32,287 nucleotides of DNA from Bacteroidales bacterium (GCA_949419965.1 CASPAC010000018.1:1-32287); one strand, 5' to 3'; positions 1-9,782 are shown, counted from the first letter of the stretch. The notes: generated by a model from the letters alone, not told the origin. Translations and numbers: made by a program.

Positions 1-53
1 CCGAAGCCCCGCCCTGCGGAGGCTCGCAAAACTCGCCCCGCTGGCTTCGGCAC
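1..53 (-). repeat. Repeat B, left copy (cut by window edge)
   Basis: Read on the minus strand this matches 23500-23578. It shares GCCGAAGCC, GCGGGGCGAG and a GCGAGCCTCCGCAGGGCGGG stretch ending in GGCTTCGG. It lacks a roughly 29-base internal segment present in the right copy. The ends form an inverted repeat (CCGAAGCC / GGCTTCGG), so the element can fold into a hairpin. Confidence 0.7.
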
Positions 54-270
54 GAATGCTTCTGCGGCCGGCTGAGACAGAATTTAAATCTAAGCCTGCG
101 AACCTGCGCTCTTTCTGAATAAAGCGAATGCAGCCTGCGGGGGTGAGCCCGGCGACAACCAAAGTGACGATCCACCGTGCCGGGAGGCTGCGGCTCGCGC
201 AACACTGCGAGCTGCAAAAAACAATCTTCGAAAAACGACTGCAAACAACCGCAAACGAACAACGATTCCT

Positions 271-387
271 AACCCTCCCGCGCCATTACGCCGCCAGCGG
301 ACTGCTGAATCTACACAAACCACGCTGACAAGAGCCGTAACCCTTGTCACTCCGGGTGTGAAGTTGCCGGAAGCGAAGATAGTGCAA
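271..387 (-). repeat. Repeat A, left copy
   Basis: On the minus strand this about 117-base element runs from TTGCACTATCTTCGCT through ACCCGGAGTGACAAGGG and AGATTCAGCAGTCCGCTGGC to GGGAGGGTT. It matches 23298-23413 with only a few substitutions and small insertions or deletions (CTCTTGTC versus CTCTTTGTC, TTTGTGTAG versus TTTGTAG). Those indels shift the frame between copies, which argues against a shared protein product. Its 5' end is a promoter -7 box. A truncated copy starts at 32241 and a diverged one lies at 31789-31966. Confidence 0.8.
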
Positions 388-405
388 GATGAGAGCACTG
401 CCAAA
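374..405 (-). promoter_or_regulatory. Bacteroidota-type promoter entering repeat A
   Basis: On the minus strand a TTTG box (405-402) is followed after exactly 20 bases by TATCTTCG (381-374). This is close to the Bacteroidota consensus TTTG-N19-21-TAnnTTTG. It would transcribe repeat A toward position 1 and away from the C11 peptidase gene. Only the -7 half is inside the conserved repeat. Confidence 0.5.
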
Positions 406-481
406 TTCCCGTGGGTAAGCACACGCTATCGGGCTGAAAAATACCTGATACACAGCAGTTCGATACACCGGCCGGAGCGAC

Positions 482-1945
482 TCAATGCGTCGCCCGCCAC
501 CATTCGGTAGCCTGTTTGAAGTCGACGACCGCCGGGCTGACGCTCGGGTCGGAAATGGTGATGCCCGAGTAGGTGCGGACCGGATAATAGGCGCCGCCAT
601 GCGACGAGGAATAAAAAGAAGGCGTATGATAGCGGCAGGCGCTCGGGACGGTGCGTTCGAGCTGCGCCTCGAATTCGGAAAGCAGCGCCGGGTCGCCGCA
701 CAGCTGCCGCACATAATCGCCCAGGTCGAAGAAGCGCACGGGAGAATAGCCGTCCATACGCTGCAAGGCTGCGAGGTTCGCAGACGTGGCGTCGAACGTG
801 AAACGCTCGTTGATGCGGCGCATGACGTCGGCCAGCGCCTCCATTTCGGCACACTCCGTGACGCTGATGGTACCGTAGGGATAACGATAAGTCATATAGA
901 ACTCGTAGAACTCCCGGCAGACGGCGGCATAGTCGACCCGACCGACCATGTACCGGCCGATGCTGGTATAGGGAAATCCGGGCCCCATTACCTCGGTCGG
1001 CGAAACGATCAGGCGCTCAGCTGCATGGCGCAACGCATAGGCCACCTCGACAGTCGCCATATAACAGGCATCGAAAAGGATGTACTCCATCTTCATGTCC
1101 GCTTGCGCAATGCCTGCGGCCAGGTCTTCGATCTCGGTCTGATAGGCCGAACCGCCGAACCAGCGGGTCACGGGACCGTGGGGATTCTCGTACTCCCAAT
1201 GCTCCTTCTCGCGGCCGGCGCGATAACCGGCCCGGGCCTGCGAAGCCGGCAGCCACGCCATGCCGTGGCAGCTGACGGTCATGGCATATCGCTGCGCCGG
1301 GGCCGCCCGGCGCACATCGCCGAGGATCGAAGCCAACCCGTCGGGCGTGGTGAAATCGGGCAGGTCGGTATAACGCTTGAGCAGCACCCGGCGGCACGTG
1401 CCGTCGACGGCGTGCAACTCGAAAAGCTCGGCCTGCGTCTCGGTCGGCATGAAGAAGACCACGACGCGCTCGTTTTCCAACACGCCCTGTGCCACGACGC
1501 TCTCCATGTCCTCGATGTTCATCTCGAAAAAACGGGTCAGCGTATTCTGATTGCCCGACCACGGGAAGTACATCAACAAGGTTTGCTGCGAGCGTTCCGG
1601 CTGCTGGAAAACACGGAGGCTCTCCTCGCGCCGGTCGGCCAGAAGGCATACCGTGAGGTCGCCCAAATCGCGAAGCCGCATGGCGTCGTTCGCATCGTCG
1701 GCCTTAAGTGTAACACGCGTTGTCCCTCGCTTGCCCTGCGCAGGAGAGACGGAATAACCCGTTCCGGAAGCAGAAATCTTCCATTTGCCCGAGGCCGTGA
1801 CGGTGAATTCGGCCGTCGCGCCGGCCCCGGCGGGCAGGATGACATCGGAGAGACTGCACGTCAGTTCGGGCTGCACGACGACCGTCTTTTCACACGCCGT
1901 CGACAACGAAAGGAGGAGCAGAAACGCAAGCAGACGCCGGATCAT
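482..1945 (-). CDS. Clostripain-family (C11) cysteine peptidase lipoprotein with BACON-like domain
   Basis: This is a predicted surface or periplasmic lipoprotein peptidase of 487 residues. Residues 1-18 form a lipoprotein signal with lipobox LSTAC, putting the lipidated cysteine at 18. Residues about 28-83 resemble a BACON beta-sandwich. The rest matches the clostripain/C11 fold: the catalytic His is in SCHGMAW (His227) and the nucleophile in FDACYMA (Cys294). C11 enzymes cleave after basic residues, often self-activate and are common in gut Bacteroidales, but the substrate here is unknown. The start at 1945 is chosen because it gives the lipobox. Its ATG overlaps the upstream stop as ATGA, which implies translational coupling with the DUF4919 gene. 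A longer in-frame start at 2023 would bury the signal peptide. Confidence 0.88.
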   Translation of the reverse strand: MIRRLLAFLLLLSLSTACEKTVVVQPELTCSLSDVILPAGAGATAEFTVTASGKWKISASGTGYSVSPAQGKRGTTRVTLKADDANDAMRLRDLGDLTVCLLADRREESLRVFQQPERSQQTLLMYFPWSGNQNTLTRFFEMNIEDMESVVAQGVLENERVVVFFMPTETQAELFELHAVDGTCRRVLLKRYTDLPDFTTPDGLASILGDVRRAAPAQRYAMTVSCHGMAWLPASQARAGYRAGREKEHWEYENPHGPVTRWFGGSAYQTEIEDLAAGIAQADMKMEYILFDACYMATVEVAYALRHAAERLIVSPTEVMGPGFPYTSIGRYMVGRVDYAAVCREFYEFYMTYRYPYGTISVTECAEMEALADVMRRINERFTFDATSANLAALQRMDGYSPVRFFDLGDYVRQLCGDPALLSEFEAQLERTVPSACRYHTPSFYSSSHGGAYYPVRTYSGITISDPSVSPAVVDFKQATEWWRATH

Positions 1946-2679
1946 TTGTATTCGCGGGGTTTGAGGTTGTTGAACTGCCACGTACGGCTGCGCCTGTAGG
2001 TGTAGCCTTCGGGTTTGTTCCAATAGACGCGGCCGAAATCATAGTAGAAGCCCCGGCGCTTCTTGCCCTCCACCACATAGGGACGCTCCAGCGGAATGAA
2101 CTCCACCGTGCGGCTGATGATGCGGGCCTTCCCGTAGGCGAGTCCCTCGACATCCATCGCGTCGAGCGCATGGTCGAACATCAGCACATGGCGCGGCGAC
2201 TTCTGCGTCAGTCCGTCGCCCGAAGCGAGGATCGCGCGCAGCACGCCGTTCAAGCGGTTGGAATAGGCCCGGGCCTGCTCCCGGTCGCCCAGCGCCTCGT
2301 AGGCGAACGCCATGAGGTTGAGTACCTTGGGGCTGAACGGATCGTGCTCCAGCACCTCGCGGCCCGTGGCGACGATCGCCTCGAGCGTTTCGCGCTGCGG
2401 CGCTTCGGGATCGAGCCCCGACGCCAGCAGAAGCAGGCGGTCCATCTCCGGAATCGGAGCCAGGGGCTTGTAGGCGTCCTGGTAGGCGTAGCCGTAGTAG
2501 AGATAGTGGTAGTCGGCATCGGTCAGCGTCGGGTCGCCGGCGTTGTAGCGCATCATCAGCCCCGTATAGTAGTAGGGCGACGACGAATCGAGCGTCCGGG
2601 CCAGGATGTCCTCCTCGACGGGGACCTGCGCCGCGGCCGCCAGCGGCAGGAGCGCCAAAAAGAGCAGAAGTCGTTTCAT
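1942..2679 (-). CDS. DUF4919 family exported protein
   Basis: A 245-residue protein with a clear N-terminal signal peptide (MKRLLLFLALLPLAAAAQ, residues 1-18), so it is exported, probably to the periplasm. From memory the sequence resembles the Bacteroidales family DUF4919. It has Tyr-rich segments near residues 36-65 and a helical, TPR-like middle (EHDPFSPKVLNLMAFAYEAL). No catalytic motif is seen and the function is unknown. It sits 29 bases downstream of dapA and overlaps the C11 lipoprotein gene by 4 bases, so the last two genes at least form one transcript. An upstream in-frame start at 2937 would read through dapA and lose the signal peptide, so 2679 is preferred. Confidence 0.8.
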   Translation of the reverse strand: MKRLLLFLALLPLAAAAQVPVEEDILARTLDSSSPYYYTGLMMRYNAGDPTLTDADYHYLYYGYAYQDAYKPLAPIPEMDRLLLLASGLDPEAPQRETLEAIVATGREVLEHDPFSPKVLNLMAFAYEALGDREQARAYSNRLNGVLRAILASGDGLTQKSPRHVLMFDHALDAMDVEGLAYGKARIISRTVEFIPLERPYVVEGKKRRGFYYDFGRVYWNKPEGYTYRRSRTWQFNNLKPREYK

Positions 2680-2708
2680 TGCAATGCGTTTTATGTACAA
2701 ACGCGCTG

Positions 2709-3599
2709 TTAACGCAAATCGTATTCCGCAATCAGTTTCCGGAACCGTTCGCGCAAGGTCTCGGACCCATCGACCAGCGGCAGACGCATGGCGGGGCCGA
2801 TCTTGCCCATGACCGCGAGCGCACATTTGACGCCCGTGGGGTTGCCTTCGGCAAAGAGCGCCTTCACGGCGTCGTCCAGCGCGGCGAACTCCGCCTCGGC
2901 CTGCGCGAAATCGCCTGCCTTGGCATGGTTGACGCACTGCATGAAACGCTCGGGGAAAGCGTTCGCAGCCACCGAGATGACGCCGTCGCCGCCGCGCTGC
3001 ATGACAGGCAGCACCATGCCGTCGTCGCCCGAGAGGACGAGAAATCCCTCGGGCCGGTTGTCCAGTATCTGCTGGATCTGGTCGATGTTGCCCGAAGCCT
3101 CCTTGATGCCGATGACGTTGTCGAAGTCGCGGGCGCAGCGCAGCGTAGTTTCGGCAGTCATGTTGACGCCCGAACGGCCCGGAATGTTGTAGAGGATCAC
3201 GGGCAGGGGCGAATGGGCGGCCACCGTGCGGAAATGCTGGTAGAGACCCTCCTGCGAGGGCTTGTTGTAGTAGGGAGTCACGCTGAGGATGGCATCGGCG
3301 CCGCGCAGGTCGAATTCGCGCAGCTGGTCGAGCACCTCCGACGTCGAATTGCCGCCGCAGCCGATGACCAGGGGCACGCGCCCGGCGATGTGGTTGGCGA
3401 TGAACATGGCTATCACGGCCCGCTCGGAGTTGTAGAGCGTCGGAGTCTCGGCCGTCGTACCCAGGGCCACGATATAGTCCACGCCGCCGTCGATCACGTA
3501 GTCGACCATCCGCGCCAGCGCCTCGTAGTCCACGCGGCCCTGCGCCGTGAAAGGAGTGATCAGGGCGACTCCCACGCCCGCAAGTTTGTGTTGTAGCAT
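2709..3599 (-). CDS. dapA: 4-hydroxy-tetrahydrodipicolinate synthase
   Basis: DapA condenses pyruvate with aspartate semialdehyde, the first committed step to lysine and meso-diaminopimelate in the cytoplasm. At 296 residues it has the usual family length. Key features are the GTTAE motif (Thr48/Thr49), the VTPYYNKP loop, Tyr137 in LYNIPGRSGVN with Arg142, and the Schiff-base lysine in GIKEASGN (Lys166). The start MLQHKLAGVG has a purine-rich AGAGAGA upstream. ligA ends 146 bases upstream on the same strand, and the DUF4919 gene follows after 29 bases. Confidence 0.97.
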   Translation of the reverse strand: MLQHKLAGVGVALITPFTAQGRVDYEALARMVDYVIDGGVDYIVALGTTAETPTLYNSERAVIAMFIANHIAGRVPLVIGCGGNSTSEVLDQLREFDLRGADAILSVTPYYNKPSQEGLYQHFRTVAAHSPLPVILYNIPGRSGVNMTAETTLRCARDFDNVIGIKEASGNIDQIQQILDNRPEGFLVLSGDDGMVLPVMQRGGDGVISVAANAFPERFMQCVNHAKAGDFAQAEAEFAALDDAVKALFAEGNPTGVKCALAVMGKIGPAMRLPLVDGSETLRERFRKLIAEYDLR

Positions 3600-3700
3600 A
3601 TCTGTCTCTCTAATTAAAAATCATGTTCCCCGGGGCCATCCCGGCACTCCGAAGCGACGGCGTCGAAGCAAAACCGGCAAACGAAAGCGGACCGAATCCA

Positions 3701-3745
3701 CTTTCACCTCTCACCTTTCACCTCTCACCTTTCACCTTTCACTTT

Positions 3746-3746
<1 letters not shown>
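3701..3746. repeat. Short tandem repeat between ligA and dapA
   Basis: Irregular tandem copies of TCACCTYTCACC-type units (CTTTCACCTC, TCACCTTTCA, CCTCTCACC, TTTCACCTTTCAC). The complementary motif GTGAAAGGTGAAGAGTGAAA occurs once more downstream of the eda start at about 19251. These look like simple-sequence intergenic repeats. No regulatory role is visible. Confidence 0.65.
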
Positions 3747-6013
<2,267 letters not shown>

Positions 6014-6073
6014 CTAAAATCAAAAAAAATGCAAAAAAAAAATACGGATGTGGCGCAGTATGCAAATTTTGTT

Positions 6074-6081
6074 TATACTTG
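6074..6081 (+). promoter_or_regulatory. -7 box for the 6104 gene
   Basis: TATACTTG, one mismatch from TAnnTTTG, lies 22 bases before the ATG at 6104 in an AT-rich stretch. The -33 element is poor. The placement implies that the downstream ATG at 6104, not 6029, is the true start. Confidence 0.45.
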
Positions 6082-6103
6082 CAGAAAATTTCAGCGTACT
6101 ACC

Positions 6104-6433
6104 ATGACCAAACAGCATATCGTGAAGAAACATATCGTTACGAGCTACCGCAATCTCAGCCTCGAAATGCAGGAGGCAGTCAAGGAAAAATACCCGCTCG
6201 GCTTCACCGAAGCCATGATACGCGTGGACAAGCCCAACGGCGACTTCTTCTATGCCGTACCCTTCGACACCGACGAAGTGGCCTACCTGGTGAAGATCGA
6301 CGTCAAGATCGACGACAACTCGCAGGAGGAAGAGGAGAAGGATTACTACGACGACGAAATCAAGGGAGCCGACGAGCTGCAGGACGACAACTCCGACTCG
6401 AACGAAACGAACGACGACGACGTCGACATCTGA
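6104..6433 (+). CDS. Conserved Bacteroidales protein with acidic tail
   Basis: A 109-residue soluble protein. Residues 1-70 are ordered and carry a pattern I associate with a small conserved Bacteroidales family (KEKYPLGFTEAMIRVDKPNG, then FFYAVPFDTDEVAYLVKIDV). Residues 71-109 are almost wholly Asp, Glu, Asn and Ser and probably disordered. No enzyme motif is present and the function is unknown. The start at 6104 is preferred over the in-frame ATG at 6029, because the promoter-like TATACTTG lies between them and the extra 25 residues do not look conserved. The lipoprotein gene starts two bases after its stop, so the two are co-transcribed. Confidence 0.82.
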   Translation: MTKQHIVKKHIVTSYRNLSLEMQEAVKEKYPLGFTEAMIRVDKPNGDFFYAVPFDTDEVAYLVKIDVKIDDNSQEEEEKDYYDDEIKGADELQDDNSDSNETNDDDVDI

Positions 6434-6435
6434 TC

Positions 6436-7068
6436 ATGAAGCGCCTCTCCCTGCTGGCGGTATGGGCCTGTGTGGCAGGCGGCACGGCCGCCTGCGGGCT
6501 CTCCGACGATCCGCGCGAAGAGGAGAAGAGGCACGAATACCTCGTCTTTGCCGACCCGGCTTTCGCGGCGTGGCTTCTGCGCGAAGCCGATGCCGACGGC
6601 GACGGGCGCATCTCGCGCTATGAAGCCGAACGGATGCGCCGGATCGAGTGTGCCGGGTGCGGCATCGGATCGCTGGGCGAAATAGGCGGCTTCACCAATC
6701 TGCGGACCCTCGTATGCCCCGGCAACCGGCTCGAAGAACTCGACCTGCGGGGATGCCGCTATCTGGAACACGTGGACTGCAGCGGCAACCGCCTGCGTAC
6801 GCTCGATGTCGAGGGGCTGCGGAATCTTGTGACGCTGGAGTGCGGCGACAACGACCTGGAACGGCTCGACCTGTCGGCGAACGTCTCGCTGAGGACCCTG
6901 CGCTGCTCCGCCGATCCGCTCTCCCTGCTCAACGTGGCCGCCTGCGCCGCCGACATGGCGGAAGTCGACGCCCGGGCATGTCCGCTTCAGGTCTTCTACA
7001 AACGGGCGGGCCAGCACATCCGCATTCTCCGGCTCGACGATCCCGACATCGTACGGGATCTCCGCTGA
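6436..7068 (+). CDS. Lipoprotein with EF-hand loop and leucine-rich repeats
   Basis: A 210-residue predicted lipoprotein. The signal ends in the lipobox GTAAC with lipidated Cys20. Residues 52-63 (DADGDGRISRYE) match a canonical 12-residue EF-hand calcium loop at every ligand position: Asp52, Asp54, Asp56, Gly57, Ile59 and Glu63. Residues about 68-180 form leucine-rich repeats of about 21 residues with the pattern LxxLxCxxNxLxxLDL, as in Bacteroidetes internalin-like proteins. It likely mediates surface binding with calcium-dependent structure; the ligand is unknown. It starts two bases after the upstream acidic protein gene. A short Cys-rich C-terminus ends at residue 210. Confidence 0.85.
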   Translation: MKRLSLLAVWACVAGGTAACGLSDDPREEEKRHEYLVFADPAFAAWLLREADADGDGRISRYEAERMRRIECAGCGIGSLGEIGGFTNLRTLVCPGNRLEELDLRGCRYLEHVDCSGNRLRTLDVEGLRNLVTLECGDNDLERLDLSANVSLRTLRCSADPLSLLNVAACAADMAEVDARACPLQVFYKRAGQHIRILRLDDPDIVRDLR

Positions 7069-7263
7069 GGCCCGGGCGGGAGAGGATGTAACCCGCATAG
7101 GCATGATTCGCCGCTCCGGTCAGAATGCCTGAGCGAAAGAATACGGCGGCATGTCCGAAGCCCCCGACGAACCGGACCGCAGCATGAACCGCCCCGACCG
7201 CCCCCGGAAACCGCGAGACATCCTTTAATCTTTTCCTGCACGAATCCGCACTCTCAGAAAAAC

Positions 7264-7297
7264 GTTTCGCCCCGAATCCTACGATCCGGGGCGAAAC
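7264..7297 (-). terminator. Intrinsic terminator of the rluB-like gene
   Basis: A perfect 11-bp stem (GTTTCGCCCCG with CGGGGCGAAAC) surrounds a 12-base loop. On the minus strand it is followed by GTTTTTCT. It lies 22 bases past the stop of the pseudouridine synthase gene and may also stop convergent transcription from the lipoprotein gene. Confidence 0.85.
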
Positions 7298-7318
7298 CAT
7301 ATACATGCGCCACGCGCG

Positions 7319-8638
7319 CTACTCGTAGCGACCCGACTTGAGCCGCTCGACCTCCTCGCGGGAGAGGAAGCGCCAGGCGCCGCGCTTGAGGTTCTTTTTG
7401 GTCAGACCGGCGTAATAGACGCGGTCGAGTTTGGTGACGGTATAACCCAGGAACTCGAAGATGCGGCGCACGATGCGGTTGCGCCCCGAGTGGATCTCGA
7501 GCCCCACCTCCTGCTTGTTCTCCTTGACGTAGGAGATTTCGTCGGCGAAAATCTCGCCGTCTTCGAGCGTCACGCCTTCGGCGATGCGGTCCATGTCGGC
7601 CCGCGTGAGGGGCTTGTCGAGGGTGACCTGATAGATCTTCTTTTTCTTGTAGGAGGGATGCGTGAGCTGCTTGGTCAGATCGCCGTCGTTGGTGAAGAGC
7701 AGCAGTCCGAGGCTGTTCTTGTCGAGACGCCCCACGGGATAGATGCGCTCCTCGCAGGCTCCCGTCACGAGTTCCATCACCGTCTTGCCGGCATGGGGAT
7801 CGTCGAGCGAAGTGACGTAGCCCTTGGGCTTGTTGAGCACCAGGTAGACCTTCTTCTCGCCCTGCACGCGGCTGTCGTTGAACTTCACCTCGTCGTCGGG
7901 CATCACTTTCGTACCCAACTCGGTGACTATCCGACCGTTGACCGAAACGAGCCCGGCCATGATGAAATCGTCGGCCTCGCGGCGCGAACAGATGCCCGAC
8001 TGAGCCAGGTAACGGTTCAGACGCATCTCGCCGGTCTGCTTGGCGGGATCGTATTTGGGATAGGAGACGGGCTTGTCCGTGCGCTTGCGACCGGGGGTGC
8101 GATCGCCGGCGGGACGGCCGCCCCGGCTGTCGGCGGCATTGCGGTCGCCGTATTTCTTCGGCCCGAACTTCTTGGGGCCTTTGGCACCGTTTCCCGGGCC
8201 GAACTTGCGGGCACCGCGTTCACCGTAAGCCGGACGCTCGCCGCCCGAACGGGATTCCTCGCCGGCACCACCCTCGCCGAAACGGTTCTTGGCTCCGTAA
8301 CGGGGCTTCTCGCCATAGCGCGGTTTCTCGCCGAAACGGGGTTTCTCCCCTCCGAAGGAGGACCGCTCGCTGCGATAGGGCTTGTCGCTCCGTTCGGCAT
8401 GCTCGCCGAATGCACGGCGGGGCTTGCCATCGAACTTGGGACGGTTGTCCTGCGTGAAGTTGGGGTTATACGACACCCGTTTGCGGCTCTGGGCCGGCTG
8501 TTGCTCCGAATCGGCAGCGTCACGCTGCAAACGCGGGCGACGCTCGACGCGCTCCGCCGTGGCGGTAGCGATACGCTGGCGCTTGTCGCGTCCGAAACGC
8601 GAAAGCACCGCCGTCGAGTCGTTTTTCTGATCTTTCAT
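7319..8638 (-). CDS. rluB: RluB/RsuA-family pseudouridine synthase with long basic N-terminal extension
   Basis: The enzyme converts a uridine in ribosomal RNA, probably 23S helix 89-90 if truly RluB, to pseudouridine. It has 439 residues, while the catalytic core needs only about 240. Residues 205-265 are an S4 RNA-binding domain (MRLNRYLAQSGICSRREADD). The catalytic domain follows, with Asp306 in GRLDKNSLGLLLFTNDGDL, and then the conserved SGRNRIVRRIFEFLGY. Residues 1-200 are a low-complexity Arg/Lys/Gly-rich region with repeats such as FGEKPRYGEKPRYG; extensions of this kind are typical of Bacteroidetes homologues and may bind RNA. The start at 8638 is chosen over 8686 because the proximal promoter box (8673-8680) overlaps the longer frame. 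Confidence 0.92.
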   Translation of the reverse strand: MKDQKNDSTAVLSRFGRDKRQRIATATAERVERRPRLQRDAADSEQQPAQSRKRVSYNPNFTQDNRPKFDGKPRRAFGEHAERSDKPYRSERSSFGGEKPRFGEKPRYGEKPRYGAKNRFGEGGAGEESRSGGERPAYGERGARKFGPGNGAKGPKKFGPKKYGDRNAADSRGGRPAGDRTPGRKRTDKPVSYPKYDPAKQTGEMRLNRYLAQSGICSRREADDFIMAGLVSVNGRIVTELGTKVMPDDEVKFNDSRVQGEKKVYLVLNKPKGYVTSLDDPHAGKTVMELVTGACEERIYPVGRLDKNSLGLLLFTNDGDLTKQLTHPSYKKKKIYQVTLDKPLTRADMDRIAEGVTLEDGEIFADEISYVKENKQEVGLEIHSGRNRIVRRIFEFLGYTVTKLDRVYYAGLTKKNLKRGAWRFLSREEVERLKSGRYE

Positions 8639-8672
8639 ATCTGTTTGAATTGTCTGTGCCTGATGGCAAGTG

Positions 8673-8704
8673 CAAAGATAGTGCAAGCCGAGTGTAAAAG
8701 CAAA
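8673..8704 (-). promoter_or_regulatory. Proximal rluB promoter
   Basis: On the minus strand TTTG (8704-8701) is separated by exactly 20 bases from TATCTTTG (8680-8673), a perfect Bacteroidota sigma-factor consensus. The predicted leader to the ATG at 8638 is about 28 bases. Confidence 0.8.
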
Positions 8705-8836
8705 CTTGTTTGCATTTTACCGAGGCGCAGCCTATGTTCTGTAAAGATAGTGCAAGCCGAGTGTAAAAGCAAACTTGTTTGCATTTTACCGAGGCGCAGC
8801 CTATGTTCTGGAAAGATAGTGCAAGCCGAGTGAAAA
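8674..8836 (-). repeat. 69-bp tandem repeat, about 2.4 copies
   Basis: AAAGATAGTGCAAGCCGAGT begins units at 8674, 8743 and 8812. The first two full 69-bp units differ only at the unit junction, and the third is cut off after about 25 bases. Each full unit contains the palindrome GCAAACTTGTTTGC and, on the minus strand, a TTTG box that pairs with the next TATCTTT box. The near-perfect identity suggests recent duplication. Confidence 0.9.
8742..8773 (-). promoter_or_regulatory. Second rluB promoter copy
   Basis: On the minus strand TTTG (8773-8770), 20 bases, then TATCTTTA (8749-8742). It lies 69 bases upstream of the proximal promoter as part of the tandem repeat. A third -7 box (TATCTTTC, 8818-8811) has only TTCG at the -33 position and is probably weak. 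Confidence 0.6.
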
Positions 8837-9010
8837 GCCGAACCCCGGCCTGCCCTGCCGGAACCCGTCTTATCCGGCAAAATACAAGGCGTGACCAAAG
8901 GTGCCGCGCACGCAACATTCGCGAAAACAGTTTTGCGGCGACAAATAAGCCGTATGGAGAACCGAGCAGGGAAACGGACGGAGAACCGGCACGACCTGCC
9001 AAGAAACGAC

Positions 9011-9040
9011 GGGGTCCGCACCCTCACGGATGCGGACCCC
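9011..9040 (-). terminator. Intrinsic terminator after the 9060 gene
   Basis: A perfect 10-bp stem, GGGGTCCGCA with TGCGGACCCC, and a 10-base loop, starting 20 bases past the stop. On the minus strand it is followed by GTCGTTTCTT, a modest U-run. Confidence 0.75.
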
Positions 9041-9059
9041 GAAAACACGATGCGGCCGG

Positions 9060-9527
9060 TTATTCCTTGGCCGGTTCGGCCTCCTCGTCGTCGGAACGAC
9101 CGACGAAGTAACCGAAAGCGACGAGAGCGAGAACGGCAGCCAGGACGAGTTTGCCGCCGTAGCGATGCCAGAAAGTCAGCTTGTTCAACTTCTCGCCGTC
9201 GAGTTCGTTCGCAGCCAACATTTCGGCAAGATACTCATCGTCGATCTCGTAGCAGGTATCTTCCGCCTCGCAGTAACCGATCAGACGGGGCTCCTCGGTG
9301 ACATAGACCGGAACGTAAGCGATGGTATAGGCCGTATGCAGCGTAGCCAGATCGATGTAGTGGCCGCTGTCGGTCATGTACTCCTCGGTATCGGGAAACT
9401 CGGCCACGATGGTGGCGTACTCGCGCTCGCCGATGGGAATGCGCACGCCCCGGGCCGAAACGGCAGAACCGAACGCCGACAACACCAAAAGGCCGCACAG
9501 AACGGAAAGGAATTTCAACGATTTCAT
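9060..9527 (-). CDS. Small exported protein with C-terminal membrane anchor
   Basis: A 155-residue protein that I do not recognise. It has a signal peptide (residues 1-25, ending near AVSARG) and an ordered middle (26-120) rich in Tyr and acidic residues, with two cysteines (Cys86 and Cys92) that could form a disulphide. A transmembrane helix follows (about 126-142, KLVLAAVLALVAFGYFVG) and then a short acidic tail. This predicts an inner-membrane protein with a small periplasmic domain. Upstream lies a TATCTTTG box at 9562-9569 and downstream a strong hairpin, so it is a single-gene unit. The start at 9527 is preferred over 9773 because it yields the signal peptide and follows the promoter. 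Confidence 0.8.
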   Translation of the reverse strand: MKSLKFLSVLCGLLVLSAFGSAVSARGVRIPIGEREYATIVAEFPDTEEYMTDSGHYIDLATLHTAYTIAYVPVYVTEEPRLIGYCEAEDTCYEIDDEYLAEMLAANELDGEKLNKLTFWHRYGGKLVLAAVLALVAFGYFVGRSDDEEAEPAKE

Positions 9528-9561
9528 CTTGAATATTTTTAAGGGATTGATTTCTTGGCGG

Positions 9562-9569
9562 CAAAGATA
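9562..9569 (-). promoter_or_regulatory. -7 box of the 9060 gene
   Basis: The minus strand reads TATCTTTG, a perfect -7 match, 34 bases before the ATG at 9527. No TTTG is found at the expected -33 distance. Confidence 0.55.
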
Positions 9570-9782
9570 GCTAAAAAAAGGCGCCGTTATCCTACCCTGC
9601 CAGCAAAAAAGTCGGACATTCCGTCGCCCGGCCGGCACGCGGAAGATGCTGCGCGCCGCAGCTGCACGAGTTGAATCCGGCTCCGGGCGCCGCCCGACTC
9701 CGGGGTACAACGTTTCCCCCATCGCGAGCCTCGGATCGGTGCGGAAACGGCAGCCCGATTTCCGATTCTTCATTTTTAATTC

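Larger units (their letters stand above)
1..481. other. Gene-free repeat region at left edge
   Basis: I see no credible gene here. The stretch carries part of repeat B (about 1-53) and a full copy of repeat A (271-387), both oriented to the minus strand. Positions 54-270 and 388-481 show no recognisable element apart from the promoter next to repeat A. The open frames that cross it have no family resemblance. The same A-then-B order recurs on the plus strand at 23298-23578, followed there by a lectin-like fragment, so a similar fragment may lie just beyond the left edge. That last point is inference. Confidence 0.6.
8639..9059. other. Intergenic region with triplicated promoter and terminator
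   Basis: No gene is seen. Next to rluB is a 69-bp tandem repeat carrying promoters (8674-8836). The middle (8837-9010) has no recognised feature, and a terminator hairpin for the next minus-strand gene lies at 9011-9040. Confidence 0.7.

Noticed and set aside
271..387. Repeat A as a short protein-coding gene
   Set aside because: Single-base and two-base indels between copies shift the frame, and every frame hits stops or differs between copies.
6029..6103. Upstream start adding 25 residues to the acidic conserved protein
   Set aside because: A promoter-like TATACTTG lies inside this extension and the residues look like translated AT-rich leader.
8674..8836. CRISPR array
   Set aside because: The 69-bp units are contiguous with no spacers, and only about 2.4 copies occur; no cas genes are nearby.
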